Below, piece after piece: positions 9,199 to 18,658 of a DNA stretch of 64,000 nt. The DNA comes from Bacteroidales bacterium (GTDB lineage Bacteria; Bacteroidota; Bacteroidia; Bacteroidales; F082): positions 82,893 to 146,892 of the forward strand of contig JAFTUF010000030.1 in the NCBI GenBank assembly GCA_017466405.1. The letters are read 5' to 3'. Position 1 is the stretch's first letter, and each line of letters begins with the position of its first letter. The position numbers were made by a program, and so were the translations under genes. The notes beneath the pieces are model-generated. The model had not been told where the DNA came from. It saw only the letters and a list, made by a program, of their open reading frames with translations, and searched no databases.

Positions 9199-10035
9199 TC
9201 ATCGGTCCAATTCAATAGGATTATTCTTCGACATCTCATATTCCACAGCTTTTTGAACTGCTTTCTCATTAGATGTCATTTCCTTAACGCCGTGGGAGAT
9301 ATTATTTTTCAATCTGTCTTGTTGCCTAAAGAATTCTTTCTTGGTCGTCGGCACTCTATCTTTAATAACATCATAAACCATCATTAATTCAGATGGCTCC
9401 TCTATAGACACAAATTCAAACGAATAATGATTTTCAGTATCAGCAATATTTAAGATTAGACCTGGAAGTCCACAGAATTTATAGGGACCGTCGCTGATAG
9501 GAATTTCTGTAGTGAACCAAGCAAGCCAAGTGCGACCTCCGAAATAGCATATCGCCTTCTGACATATATAATCACTGATTGTATCGGTCTCGGCTGTTAT
9601 CTGCCAATTGAAACTATCAAACGGTTCCTCGTATTCATAAAGTCCCATTTGAAATATATGATCATTGGTTGTTATGATACCTTTATCATAATCTTTGAAG
9701 ATGTCAAATAGATGAGTTGCAACATAATCCATGGAAAAATTTGCGCTTTGTATCCAATCCAATGATGTTCCATCTTCACCTCTTCGTTTAAGTTCCATGT
9801 CAAGTTTATAACTATTGTATGCCCTATATGAAGTTATTTTTCGACTACTACCTATCGACAACATTTGTTTCTCAGTTTGACAATAGTTTAAATGGATTGT
9901 ATCTTCTTTAAATTTTAAATCATACATCACCACATATTCAACAGTATCAAACTCTTTATGCTGAGGTTTCCACCACTGAGCTTTTACACAGAATCCTATC
10001 GATATAAAAACTATCAAAACAAGTATTTTTTTCAT
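9199..10035 (-). CDS. GLPGLI-family exported protein
   Basis: 278 residues with a signal peptide (MKKILVLIVFISIGFCVKAQ). The name-giving motif is present as KFCGLPGLILNI, preceded by the usual GRTWLAWFTTEIPISDGP. The family (TIGR01200) is confined to Bacteroidota, is predicted periplasmic or surface-exposed, and has no established function. It is frequently found beside barrel proteins of the type encoded immediately downstream (39 bases away). The gene lies 64 bases after the small peptide gene, in the same direction. Confidence 0.9.
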   Translation of the reverse strand: MKKILVLIVFISIGFCVKAQWWKPQHKEFDTVEYVVMYDLKFKEDTIHLNYCQTEKQMLSIGSSRKITSYRAYNSYKLDMELKRRGEDGTSLDWIQSANFSMDYVATHLFDIFKDYDKGIITTNDHIFQMGLYEYEEPFDSFNWQITAETDTISDYICQKAICYFGGRTWLAWFTTEIPISDGPYKFCGLPGLILNIADTENHYSFEFVSIEEPSELMMVYDVIKDRVPTTKKEFFRQQDRLKNNISHGVKEMTSNEKAVQKAVEYEMSKNNPIELDR

Positions 10036-10099
10036 TTGTATTATATTAATATTATGTTAAGATAAAATTAGGGTGATTTCTCACCCTAATAAAAACAAA

Positions 10100-10330
10100 T
10101 CAATTAGCAGGAGGATTATCTCCTGGTTTAACTTCTACTTTACAGAAAAGACTTTTCAAAATTGCCAAATCTTCTTCATTACACACAACACCCATTCCTT
10201 GAGTTCCATCAGGACATGTAAAAACGACAGATTGACAATCTTCTTCTGGAGCTGCTGCATTAGAGATTTTCGGAATGGCAATAAACATCATCGCCAATAA
10301 CGATATTAAATAAAGGATTGATTTTTTCAT
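10100..10330 (-). CDS. Small exported peptide with four cysteines
   Basis: 76 residues. A strong signal peptide (MKKSILYLISLLAMMFIA..., cleavage near SNAAA) leaves a mature peptide of about 50 residues. That peptide carries four cysteines (EEDCQ, TCPDG, VVCNEE, LFCKVE) and ends in PGDNPPAN. I do not recognise the family. It is the first gene after a promoter and a structured leader, and precedes GLPGLI and barrel genes. This suggests a secreted product handled by those proteins. Four cysteines allow two disulfides. Confidence 0.65.
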   Translation of the reverse strand: MKKSILYLISLLAMMFIAIPKISNAAAPEEDCQSVVFTCPDGTQGMGVVCNEEDLAILKSLFCKVEVKPGDNPPAN

Positions 10331-10671
10331 TGTTGTAAAAATTTGGTAAAAAAATATGTTTGTTTCTCTATAGTTTAACGTCAGTTCAAAGGCAATTATC
10401 AGACAACTGCCGGAACTGACATTCGTTTAATGAACTTGTTTTTCACAATCATCCAAATATTGGTAAGAACATGTATGTATGTATGTATTATATGTTTGGC
10501 TCTAGTTAACATATTTTTTTCGTTTAGTTATGTTTGCAAATATAATAAATTAAAAAGCAAAAGTCAAGATAAAAATTCATAAAATATTTTAACATTCAAC
10601 GTCTTAATCTTTCATCAAAAAAATCTGTTGTCCGTTGTCTGTTGTCTGTTGTCTTTTATTATCTTTGCGCT
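10331..10671. promoter_or_regulatory. Divergent control region between the peptide operon and rlmD
   Basis: For the minus-strand operon, a -7 box TATATTTG (complement of 10537-10544) has a TTGAC-like box about 19 bases upstream (near 10563-10568). The leader contains a long imperfect hairpin at 10380-10420 (GTCAGTTC ... GAACTGAC, with inner GGCAaTT/AAcTGCC) and a (ATGT)n tract at 10471-10488. For the plus strand, rlmD has TATCTTTG at 10660-10667. The (TGTTGTC)n repeat at 10627-10652 provides TTG boxes upstream. Confidence 0.6.
10380..10420 (-). promoter_or_regulatory. Hairpin in the leader of the small-peptide operon
   Basis: The outer arms GTCAGTTC (10380-10387) and GAACTGAC (10413-10420) are perfectly complementary. 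The inner arms GGCAATT and AACTGCC pair with one mismatch. It lies between the promoter and the start codon at 10330 and is not followed by a T-run on the minus strand, so it is more likely a regulatory or mRNA-stabilising structure than a terminator. Confidence 0.55.
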
Positions 10672-12111
10672 ATGAAGAAAAAAGTTAGACAAGCTGAATT
10701 TTTAGAAGACGTCAGCATCATTGACGCTGGCGCTGAAGGCATGAGCGTTGCCAAACCTGATGAGAAAGTAGTGTTTATCCCTTTCGGAGCTCCTGGCGAT
10801 GTCGTTGACATACAGGTTTTCAAGAAGAAAAAGAATTGTTTCGAAGGTAAGATCGTCAATATGAAACAAGCTTCCGACAAACGCGTCGAGCCTGTCTGCC
10901 AGCACTTCGGTTTGTGCGGCGGCTGCAAATGGCAGCATATAGACTATCAATGGCAACTGTATTACAAGCAGAAACAAGTTAAAGACAACTTGGATAGAAT
11001 CGCGAAAGTGGATTATCCTGAGATTTCCCCTATCTTAGGTTCCGAGAAACAATATTTCTATCGTAACAAGTTGGAATACAGCTTCTCAAATCGCAAGTGG
11101 CTCATTGACGGAGCTCCTGCCGGCACTCACGACGAAGAAGCAGTGAAAGGTTTCGGTTATCATCTTCCAGGTCTCTTCGACAGAGTCATCGACATCGAGA
11201 AATGTTATCTGCAACAAGAGCCTTCCAACGCAATACGCTTGTTTATCAAAGATTTCACCTTAGAACATAAATTATCTTATTATAACGTCCGCGCTCATGA
11301 AGGTCTGATGCGTAACGTGGTGATTCGCTGCAACGGCAAAGGCGAGTTTATGGTCATCATCGTGATAAACGAAGAAAACGACCTGATAAGAAACGTGATG
11401 ATTCCGGAACTGCAGAAACGTTTTCCTGAGATTATCTCCATCATGTTGGTCATAAACAATAAATTCAACGACATCATCACCGACTTGCCTTTCGAATGCG
11501 TCTATGGCGAAGAATGTCTCGTCGAGACGATGAAAGCACCTCGCGAAGGTCACGACGACTTGAGATTCAGAGTCGGACCGGTGTCGTTCTTCCAGACGAA
11601 CGTCTATCAAGGCGAGAGATTATACAAAGCTGCTTTCGACCTCGCCGATGTCAAAGGTGACGAACTGATGTATGACCTTTACACCGGAACAGGAACCATC
11701 GCATTGTATTTCGCGAGATTCGTCAAAGAAGTCGTTGGCGTCGAATATGTCGAAGAAGCAATCGCTGACGCTAAGATAAACAGCGAGTTCAACAATATAA
11801 ATAATGTTAAGTTCTATGCCGGCGACATGGCGAAAGTCTTCACCGACGAGTTCATCGAGAGCAACGGACGTCCCGACCTCATCGTCACCGACCCGCCACG
11901 CGCAGGTATGCACGAGAAAGTCGTCGAACAGATTCTTAAGATAGAACCTAAGAAAGTCGTTTATATCAGCTGCAACCCAGCCACACAAGCCCGCGACCTA
12001 CAGCTTCTCGATGCAAAATACGAGGTGAAAGCCGTGCAGCCTGTTGATATGTTCCCTCATACACACCACGTTGAGAACATAGTACTTTTGGAGTTGAAAG
12101 TTGAAAATTGA
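10672..12111 (+). CDS. rlmD: 23S rRNA (uracil-5-)-methyltransferase, RlmD/RumA type
   Basis: 480 residues. An N-terminal TRAM-like domain is followed by an iron-sulfur cysteine cluster (VCQHFGLCGGCKWQ). The methyltransferase domain has FFQTNVYQGE, LYTGTGTIALYFA, VTDPPRAGM and the catalytic cysteine in YISCNPATQARDL. The family makes m5U in 23S rRNA using SAM. The start is fixed by MKKKVRQAE, only 5 bases after the -7 box, so the mRNA is probably almost leaderless. The C-terminal residues LKVEN and the stop codon are read from the TTGAAAGTTGAAAATTGA repeat that begins there. An alternative assignment would be another member of the RumA/TrmA superfamily. Confidence 0.88.
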   Translation: MKKKVRQAEFLEDVSIIDAGAEGMSVAKPDEKVVFIPFGAPGDVVDIQVFKKKKNCFEGKIVNMKQASDKRVEPVCQHFGLCGGCKWQHIDYQWQLYYKQKQVKDNLDRIAKVDYPEISPILGSEKQYFYRNKLEYSFSNRKWLIDGAPAGTHDEEAVKGFGYHLPGLFDRVIDIEKCYLQQEPSNAIRLFIKDFTLEHKLSYYNVRAHEGLMRNVVIRCNGKGEFMVIIVINEENDLIRNVMIPELQKRFPEIISIMLVINNKFNDIITDLPFECVYGEECLVETMKAPREGHDDLRFRVGPVSFFQTNVYQGERLYKAAFDLADVKGDELMYDLYTGTGTIALYFARFVKEVVGVEYVEEAIADAKINSEFNNINNVKFYAGDMAKVFTDEFIESNGRPDLIVTDPPRAGMHEKVVEQILKIEPKKVVYISCNPATQARDLQLLDAKYEVKAVQPVDMFPHTHHVENIVLLELKVEN

Positions 12112-12160
12112 AAGTTGAAAATTGTAGGGACGTATCGCATACGTCCTAATCATACAATAT
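12100..12160. repeat. Repeats between rlmD and aroK: TTGAAA tract and short GTAG palindrome
   Basis: An alternating TTGAAAGT/TTGAAAAT tract overlaps the rlmD stop codon. It is followed by GTAGGGACGTAT-CGC-ATACGTCC (12124-12146), a perfect hairpin with a GTAG foot. Confidence 0.9.
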
Positions 12161-12165
12161 ACATT

Positions 12166-12669
12166 ATGAATCTTGAATCAAAAAGAATCTATCTCATCGG
12201 TTATATGGGTTCGGGGAAATCGTCGGCGATGAAGCATCTCGCGAAATATCTGTCGTGGGACGCTTTCGACCTCGACCAGCTTTTCGAGGAGAGATATAAG
12301 ATTTCGGTTCAGGATTTCTTTCATAAATACGACGAAGCCGCTTTCCGTAAGTTAGAGTCGCAGCTGCTGAAGGAGACGGCGCAATTAGAGAATGCCGTCA
12401 TCGCCACTGGCGGAGGCACGCCTTGTTTCTACGACAATATGGACTGGATGAACGCCAACGGAACAACAGTATTTCTAAAGGTTTCGACAAAGACAGCCGT
12501 CGTCAGGCTGCTCAACTCCAAGAAGAAACGTCCGCTCCTCGAAGGCAAGAGCGAGGAACAACTCTACGAATATGTAGAGAAACATTACGGCGAGAGAATG
12601 CCGTTTTACGAGAAAGCACACATCACGGTGAAGGGAGAGAATTTGGATGTTAGTAAGATACTGAGTTGA
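12166..12669 (+). CDS. aroK: Shikimate kinase
   Basis: 168 residues from MNLESKRIYLIG. Walker A is GYMGSGKSS, the shikimate-binding segment is FDLDQLFE, then FRKLES, the TGGGTP motif and the lid KKRPLLEG. It phosphorylates shikimate at O3 in the chorismate pathway. A start at 12115 would begin inside the repeats and is rejected. No other aro gene is near. It probably shares the rlmD transcript unless the hairpin in the gap stops it. Confidence 0.93.
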   Translation: MNLESKRIYLIGYMGSGKSSAMKHLAKYLSWDAFDLDQLFEERYKISVQDFFHKYDEAAFRKLESQLLKETAQLENAVIATGGGTPCFYDNMDWMNANGTTVFLKVSTKTAVVRLLNSKKKRPLLEGKSEEQLYEYVEKHYGERMPFYEKAHITVKGENLDVSKILS

Positions 12670-12699
12670 TGAGTTGCTAAGTTACTGAGTTGCTAAGTT

Positions 12700-12860
12700 A
12701 CTAAGTTGATGAGACACCGAAGTGCTTTGAAACAATTCCTTACATCTATTTCGTGTCGATTCGTGTAAATTAGTGGACCTTTTTAGTCCACTAACAATCA
12801 CAAACGAAGCACTAATTCTTACATCTATTTCGTGTTGATTCGCGTAAATTAGTGGACCGT
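12700..12860. repeat. Two copies of the 'TCGTGT-GATTCGTGTAAATTAGTGGAC' repeat
   Basis: Copies around 12751-12778 and 12828-12856 lie between the convergent aroK and ltaE genes. They belong to the same family as the GTCCACGAATTGACACGAATT array at 29154-29350. Confidence 0.8.
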
Positions 12861-13877
12861 CAATTCCTTAACTTTTTCCACAAACATCTCAATATCTTCT
12901 TCTGTGGTATCGAAAGAGCAGAGCCATCTCACCACGTCATTGTCATAATCCCAGTCGTAGAAGAAATAATGTTTCTGAAGTTCGGTCCATATCTCGCGAG
13001 GCAGCTGTACGAATACGCCGTTAGCCTGCACAGGATACATCACCTTCAGCTGCGGAATGTCTTTCACTTTGTTATATAAAAGCTGCGCCATCCTGTTAGA
13101 ATGCTCAGCGTTCTTCTTCCAAAGTTCGTCTTTGAAATAAGCCTCGAACTGCACCGCCAAGAACCGCATCTTACTGCAGAGCTGCAGCGCTTGTTTTCTG
13201 CGATATTTGAAATCTTTCGCGAGTTCAGGATTAAGGAACACTATCGCCTCTCCTATCATCAGACCGTTTTTCGTTCCGCCGAAAGAAACCACATCGACGC
13301 CCAAGTCGGTGGTCATCTCTTTAAAGGAGCAGCCGAGAGCGACAGCCGCATTTGCGAGGCGAGCACCGTCGATATGAAGATACATATTATATTCGTGAGC
13401 GAGATCGACGAGCGTCTTAATCTCTTCCAAAGTGTATAAAGTACCGAGTTCTGTTGACTGCGTTATCGTTATCGCTTTAGGCTGCGAATGATGTTCAAAT
13501 CCGAATCCATGAAGCTGTGTCTTGACAAGTTGAGGAGTGAGTTTTCCGTCTGGTGTCGCTACCGTGAGGAGACGACAACCCACCACACGCTGCACCGAGC
13601 CGCACTCATCTACATTGACATGAGCCGACTCCGCGCATACGACAGCCTCGTGCGAACGACACATAGCATCGATACATAAAGTGTTGGCACCTGTGCCGTT
13701 GAAGACGAAAAACACAGAAGCCTGCTCGCCAAAATTCTCCTTGAATATATTTTCCACCCTCGCACAATATTCGTCGTCGCCATACGCAAGAGCGTGATTT
13801 ACATTAGCATCAGAAATTGCCTTTAAAACTTCCGGACAAATACCCGAGTGATTGTCACTGCCGAAACCTCTTTTCAT
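12849..13877 (-). CDS. ltaE: Low-specificity L-threonine aldolase (beta-eliminating lyase family)
   Basis: 342 residues with the start MKRGFGSDNHSG. The PLP-binding aspartate is in LHIDGARLANA (D170) and the Schiff-base lysine is K203 in SFGGTKNGLMIGE. The family cleaves L-threonine or L-allo-threonine to glycine and acetaldehyde. Length is normal. The last codons (ELTVH, stop TAA) run into the repeat GTCCACTAATTTACGCGAATC that fills the gap toward aroK, so the repeat supplies the stop. Confidence 0.9.
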   Translation of the reverse strand: MKRGFGSDNHSGICPEVLKAISDANVNHALAYGDDEYCARVENIFKENFGEQASVFFVFNGTGANTLCIDAMCRSHEAVVCAESAHVNVDECGSVQRVVGCRLLTVATPDGKLTPQLVKTQLHGFGFEHHSQPKAITITQSTELGTLYTLEEIKTLVDLAHEYNMYLHIDGARLANAAVALGCSFKEMTTDLGVDVVSFGGTKNGLMIGEAIVFLNPELAKDFKYRRKQALQLCSKMRFLAVQFEAYFKDELWKKNAEHSNRMAQLLYNKVKDIPQLKVMYPVQANGVFVQLPREIWTELQKHYFFYDWDYDNDVVRWLCSFDTTEEDIEMFVEKVKELTVH

Positions 13878-14479
13878 GATTGTAATAATTTAGATTGTAA
13901 AGATAGGGAAAAAGTCAAAAAACGAAAGATAAAAGGGGAAAGATTTTTTTGAAACTGAAAATCTGAAAAATTGAAAACCTGAGAATGCTTTAGTCGTAGA
14001 TGGAGCGCTTACTTCGAACGTAAATATTTTTTCTCGCGCAGAGACGCTGAGTAACGCAGAGGTTTTGCGTTTGGATTTTCTTTGCGGTCTTTGCGCCTTT
14101 GCGAGAGACATCTTGTGACCACGAATTAACACAAATCGGCACGAATTATTTTTTTTGTATCGTTCAGGTAGAGACGTATCAACAACACCAATGAAAATTA
14201 ACAATATGTTGTTGCTGCGTCTCCTCGTCTTTGACGACAACAGTCAACAATCAACGGACAACAGACATTGTCCACGGAAGGTGTTTTTGTGTTGTAATTC
14301 ATTCCCATATATTATTGAGAGCCACGTCCGTACAAATTCTAAAATTCTAGAATTTTGAAATTTTAAAAATTTCTCCTCGCTCAATGTATTCCGTGTCGCT
14401 TGCTTCGTTCGTCCCTCACTACGCCGCTCACTACATTCATTGAGCTCGGTTTTTTTAGCTTAGTACAAAATGATGAATG
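13878..14479. repeat. Gene-free stretch made of several repeat families
   Basis: No convincing gene. In order: AT-rich tracts with GAAAAT units to ~14000; a long imperfect palindrome at 14031-14108 (TTCTCGCGCAGAGACGC ... CTTTGCGAGAGA); a CACGAATTAACACAAATCGG unit; a GTAG-foot palindrome at 14168-14223 (arms CAACAAC/GTTGTTG); the CAACAATCAACGGACAACAG repeat at 14241-14277; and an imperfect hairpin at 14379-14442 (CTCAATG ... CATTGAG) after ltaE and the PEGA gene converge on it. Confidence 0.75.
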
Positions 14480-16855
14480 TTATTGTAGCTCCTGTAAGGC
14501 AAGGCGAAAACCGTAGTGGTTGAGCCTGCTGGCGGGATCGTTGAGGTTACGATCCGACACTCGACAGAACCATGCGTTGTAGTACCAGCCGCCGCCACGA
14601 AGAACGCGGTAAGAGCCTGAAGATGGTCCTGTTGGATTGGTCTGTGAACTGCTGCTGTAATCTCCATACCAGTCCTGACACCATTCCCATACATTTCCAC
14701 TCATATCATATATTCCTAATTCGTTTGCCTGTTTTGTCTTTACATCATGTGTTCGCGAACTGCTATTATTAGTGTACCAAGCAACATTGCCTATACTATT
14801 GCTACCGCTGTATTTGTAACCTTTGGATTTGTTTCCTCCTCGTGCTGCATATTCCCATTCAGCTTCAGTTGGGAGTCGAAAGTTCTTGCCTGTGAGTTGG
14901 TTTAACTTCTTTACAAACTCTTGGCAATCGTTCCATGAAACACTCTCAACTGGCCTTTGAGAACCTTTGAAGGAACTTGGGTTACTGCCCATAACAGCTT
15001 CCCAAAGTTCTTGTGTCACCTCAGTCTCGCCAATGTAGTAGTCTGAAAGAGTAACTGAATGAACCGGTTTTTCATCACCATAAGCATCACTGTCATAGTT
15101 ATCTCTTTTTGTTTTTTTACCTTGTGCTCCCATTTGGAAAGTGCCGCCTTCAACTTTTATCATAGTGAAGGTAACGCCTTTTACGGTAAAGGTTTCGTTA
15201 GACGAAAACGTCAAAACATATTCGCCAGAAGACACAGATTGAGACACTTCTATATTCTTGCTCACCGTCTTGCCATCTCTTTCGGCTTTTATTTCATGAG
15301 AGCCAAAGGAAAGATTGGAAGTAATTGGAGACATGCCTACATAATTTCCATCAACAAAAATTCTGTCGCCAGATTTGTCGGTCTTTATAGTTATTTCCTT
15401 TCCTGTTTGAAGTTTTTCATTGATATTTAAGGTCTCTCCTTCTTTTATTGTAATGGTTTTTGTTATCGAGGCACAGCCTTGTTTCTCAAGTTTCAGTTCG
15501 TGTGTTCCTATGATAATTTCGTTAATGTAGTTAGGAGTCTCGCCATAATGTTTTCCATCTATATATATTGTCGCTCCCATAGGCGAGCTGTTAACATCAA
15601 CGCTTCCGTTTATAGGTTTTGGCGCGTCTAAGGTGATGGTCTTTGTCTCGCCCAAGACTAATTCCAAAGTTTTAACCGTTGGTTTATGGTTAGCTTTTCT
15701 CGCCTCGAAGTTATGAAGTCCATCAGATAGTCTTCCAGTCCATTTACCCTTGCCTTTATATTCTTCATCAACGTAAATGTCAGAGTCAGAGCCGGCATTT
15801 ATCGTCACACTTACGAAGTTCGCTGTCATGTTAAGAGATGCATTTGCAGTCTGTCCGTCGCTAACTGTAAATGCCTGCTCTTTCATCTTATACATTTCCT
15901 TCATAACTCTCACGGTATGAGTTCCGCTCGCGAGTTTATCTGTCTTTATCGGAGAGACACCAATATATTCGCCATCAACAAATACCTTCGCGCCTTGTTC
16001 CGGTGAAGTCGTCACATTGATATATCCGAAGTTGGGACGCAGCGTCTTGTTAATCGTGGTTCTTTCATTTACTGTCACACTGCCGCTTTCTACATGATAA
16101 AGTTTACACTCTATCTTATACGTATGCGTACTTCCTATGTTAACTGATTTAGAAGCTTCGCCGGTGTTTATAGGTTCATCGTCAATATAAATCATAGCGT
16201 CTGGCTGGTCTGCCTTAACTATAAGATATGTCTTTTGAGAACTTATGGTCTGTAAGGTTTCGTTAAGTTTCAAGGTCTCGCCTTTCACTATGTTAATGGT
16301 TTTTGTCAGCGTCACATAGCCTTGTTTTTCAAGTTTCAAAGTATGGGAGCCTTCTGCGAGGTCTGTAATAACTGTTGTTGTTTTGCCGTAATGTTTTCCA
16401 CCAACATAAACGTCTGCCTCATCAGGTTCACTGCTTATAGCGAGGAAACCATACTCTGGTTCTATCTGTGTACGCTGCACAACCATCTCGTAGCCGCAGT
16501 AGTCTTTAAGAGTCTCTGGCAACCAATATTCCGTCTTGCCGTAGTCGGGATGATGAATCTCAATGAAAGTCGCTGATTTAGCCGTGATATAAAGATATAT
16601 TTCTGAAGGTTCAAATTGCACGTCGAAATAGGTGGCGAGGTTTCCCTTAAAGGTAATACGACGTCTCTCTTCTGCTGTGATATTTTCGGTAGAAATCTTT
16701 ATCAACGCCATCGGAACGTCGTTAACATCTATGTGGTCTTCCTTATCCATCATCACATATCCATCGATTTTATGAAAAGAACCTTCCTTAACTTGAATCT
16801 GTGCAAACGAACTCAACGATATAAATATCAATAATAACAGCAAAAACTTCTTCAT
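14480..16855 (-). CDS. Exported protein with six PEGA repeats and a C-terminal SUMF1 (formylglycine-enzyme-like) domain
   Basis: 791 residues from MKKFLLLLLIFISLSSFAQ (signal peptide). After an N-terminal region come about six PEGA-type units, each with a pattern such as GATIYIDGKHYGETP followed by GTHELKLEKQG. From about residue 555 there is a SUMF1/FGE-like domain: VEGGTFQMG, YYIGETEVTQELWEAVMG, RPVESVSWNDC, FRLPTEAEWEYAARGG, GNVWEWCQDWYG, RVLRGGGW and GFRLAL. The start at 16855 leaves the better signal peptide; an ATG at 16879 is also in frame. PEGA domains are surface-anchoring or protein-binding modules. The SUMF1 fold here is more likely a ligand-binding module than a true sulfatase activator, since no sulfatase is nearby. 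Confidence 0.88.
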   Translation of the reverse strand: MKKFLLLLLIFISLSSFAQIQVKEGSFHKIDGYVMMDKEDHIDVNDVPMALIKISTENITAEERRRITFKGNLATYFDVQFEPSEIYLYITAKSATFIEIHHPDYGKTEYWLPETLKDYCGYEMVVQRTQIEPEYGFLAISSEPDEADVYVGGKHYGKTTTVITDLAEGSHTLKLEKQGYVTLTKTINIVKGETLKLNETLQTISSQKTYLIVKADQPDAMIYIDDEPINTGEASKSVNIGSTHTYKIECKLYHVESGSVTVNERTTINKTLRPNFGYINVTTSPEQGAKVFVDGEYIGVSPIKTDKLASGTHTVRVMKEMYKMKEQAFTVSDGQTANASLNMTANFVSVTINAGSDSDIYVDEEYKGKGKWTGRLSDGLHNFEARKANHKPTVKTLELVLGETKTITLDAPKPINGSVDVNSSPMGATIYIDGKHYGETPNYINEIIIGTHELKLEKQGCASITKTITIKEGETLNINEKLQTGKEITIKTDKSGDRIFVDGNYVGMSPITSNLSFGSHEIKAERDGKTVSKNIEVSQSVSSGEYVLTFSSNETFTVKGVTFTMIKVEGGTFQMGAQGKKTKRDNYDSDAYGDEKPVHSVTLSDYYIGETEVTQELWEAVMGSNPSSFKGSQRPVESVSWNDCQEFVKKLNQLTGKNFRLPTEAEWEYAARGGNKSKGYKYSGSNSIGNVAWYTNNSSSRTHDVKTKQANELGIYDMSGNVWEWCQDWYGDYSSSSQTNPTGPSSGSYRVLRGGGWYYNAWFCRVSDRNLNDPASRLNHYGFRLALQELQ

Positions 16856-17163
16856 AAAAATATTTGATTTAGAGTTCACAAAGATAGGGAAAAAGTCGAA
16901 AGACGAAAGATAAAAAACGAAAGAATTTTGCAGCGGCGGAAATCCCGTACGGACGTGGCTTGCCGCGTCCCTACGCGCCTACACTTTCAATTTTCAGACG
17001 TGTCAATCACATTCTTGTTTATTTTTCATTGTTCAGACGCATCAACATTAATACGTCTCAACAATAACAATTGTCATAAAGAAAAAGCCGCATCAACATT
17101 CTTTTATTTTCATAGGCATTGTTGATACGGCTCTACCAAATTTCAATTTTCAATTTTCAACTT
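16856..17163. repeat. Gene-free stretch with palindromic repeats
   Basis: 16952-16975 is a short palindrome GGACGTGGC-TT-GCCGCGTCC followed by CTAC (GTAG foot on the other strand), with GC-rich arms. 16996-17060 holds partial long palindromes. 17086-17136 is a full copy in which the outer arm is AGCCG/CGGCT instead of AGACG/CGTCT. 17140-17176 is a CAATTTTCAACTTTCAA tract that enters the 3' end of the symporter gene. Confidence 0.8.
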
Positions 17164-18654
17164 TCAACTTTCAATTCTCCGCGCTCCCATCAAACAGCAA
17201 ATCACTCCTACTCCTAAACCTACAAAGATTCCATCGACAGGGAGTTTTAAAATTTGTGTGATGATAAGCGCAGCAGTTCCAGCAATGATGGAAATTAAAA
17301 TCCATTGCGATTTAATTTTTCTTGAGAAAAACAACGCCAATGTCAAAGGGATGAACACCGCCGTAGCACGGAGTCCCATCGACAGGAATCCTAAGTCGTT
17401 GATGAACGAGCCTGAGAACGTTGCTGCGAAAACCACAGACAACAATAAAATCCCGACTATCGTCATTCTCGAGACTCTCAGATTTCTTGAAGATTCGTTT
17501 AAAGAAGGATTTATCTTTGTAAACACGTCACGCACAAGAATCGTCGATGCTCCGAGAGTAAGTCCCGAACCACCTATTATTATAGTAATCAATAATGTTC
17601 CGAGTACGATACCACCGAGAAACTCAGGGATATGATGCGTTATGAAAAGAGGAAACGCCTGAGCCGTCGTCGCCATAACGCCTACTTTTTCAGGCAGCGT
17701 TGCTCCGACGGCAGCAAGAGCCGACATCTCTTCCATTGTAACGTAATGACCTCTCATATAAAGACCTATCAGCACGCAAGCCGCTCCAATAGGTATCGTC
17801 AGCACAGCAGAAATCATCGCACCTTTACGAGCAACGCTGTCGGTCTTGGCTGCCCAAATACCTTGAGCGTAGCTCTGCGTAGCCAAAATGCCGAGTATCA
17901 CAGAAAGACACGAGCCTATATCTTTGCCTGCTCCACGCGACAATAAATTATTATAACGTTCTTGTACAAAATCTTCAGACGCACGTCCGTGTGTTACTAC
18001 GAGAGTTTGCATCATCTCCTCTATGGAAGTCATAAGTCCATGATAGCCATCGGTAAGAGAAAGAACTATAACACCTCCTGCAAGTGAAGATACGCATAAA
18101 AGTACAAGTTTCACAATCCCGCCAATACCGGCGCTCCACAAGCCGCCGAAGACGACATACGCCATCATTATCAAGCACGACAATGCGGCGGCAAGATAAA
18201 ATTTAATCGGAAAGAGCGTCATCAAAAGCGCTGACGCTGAAAGTATCTGCGCCACCACACTGACAAACATTCCAATAGAGCACAAGACAGATCCTAAGAC
18301 CTCTGCTTTCTTTCCGTATTCTTTAGAAACGACTTCTAGGAGCGTCGAGCATCCGCTTCTTCTCAAAGGAATTACATACCCTATCGCTAAAAAAACGCAT
18401 CCTAGTGCCGCGCCGAGAGTAAACCACCAAGCCGACAATCCGTATGTGAAAGCGAGCTGCGCCGTTCCGACAGTCGATTGTCCGCCAATCAAAGTTCCCA
18501 TAATGGTGCCGCAGACGACCCAAGTACCCGCTTTACCACCCGCGTGCGAGAAGTCGGCAGCTGTCTTCACTTTCCTCGACGACAAAATTCCCACTACTTC
18601 TATCAAGACGACAGACAAAATGATTCCTAATATGTGATATAAAGAAACTTCCAT
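17164..18654 (-). CDS. Sodium:solute symporter family transporter
   Basis: 496 residues with about 13 hydrophobic helices. The N-terminus resembles SSS (PutP/PanF/SglT) members: SSRKVKTAADFSHAGGKAGTW, GTLIGGQSTVGTAQLAFTYG, then FVSVVAQILSASALLMTLFP and a late GGSGLTLGASTILVRD segment. Substrate cannot be assigned from sequence. It starts 4 bases after the stop of the metallopeptidase gene, so the two form an operon. The final residues (RRIES) and the stop are contributed by the ATTGAAAGTTGA repeat. Confidence 0.88.
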   Translation of the reverse strand: MEVSLYHILGIILSVVLIEVVGILSSRKVKTAADFSHAGGKAGTWVVCGTIMGTLIGGQSTVGTAQLAFTYGLSAWWFTLGAALGCVFLAIGYVIPLRRSGCSTLLEVVSKEYGKKAEVLGSVLCSIGMFVSVVAQILSASALLMTLFPIKFYLAAALSCLIMMAYVVFGGLWSAGIGGIVKLVLLCVSSLAGGVIVLSLTDGYHGLMTSIEEMMQTLVVTHGRASEDFVQERYNNLLSRGAGKDIGSCLSVILGILATQSYAQGIWAAKTDSVARKGAMISAVLTIPIGAACVLIGLYMRGHYVTMEEMSALAAVGATLPEKVGVMATTAQAFPLFITHHIPEFLGGIVLGTLLITIIIGGSGLTLGASTILVRDVFTKINPSLNESSRNLRVSRMTIVGILLLSVVFAATFSGSFINDLGFLSMGLRATAVFIPLTLALFFSRKIKSQWILISIIAGTAALIITQILKLPVDGIFVGLGVGVICCLMGARRIES

Positions 18655-18658
18655 TTAA

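Noticed and set aside
13890-14240. A 116-residue minus-strand frame
   Set aside because: It translates several intergenic repeats and has no promoter or family resemblance.
14455-14700. An 81-residue frame overlapping the PEGA/SUMF1 gene end
   Set aside because: It is out of frame with a clearly conserved SUMF1 domain.
14480-16855. True sulfatase-activating formylglycine enzyme
   Set aside because: No sulfatase is nearby and PEGA-SUMF1 fusions are generally surface or binding proteins.
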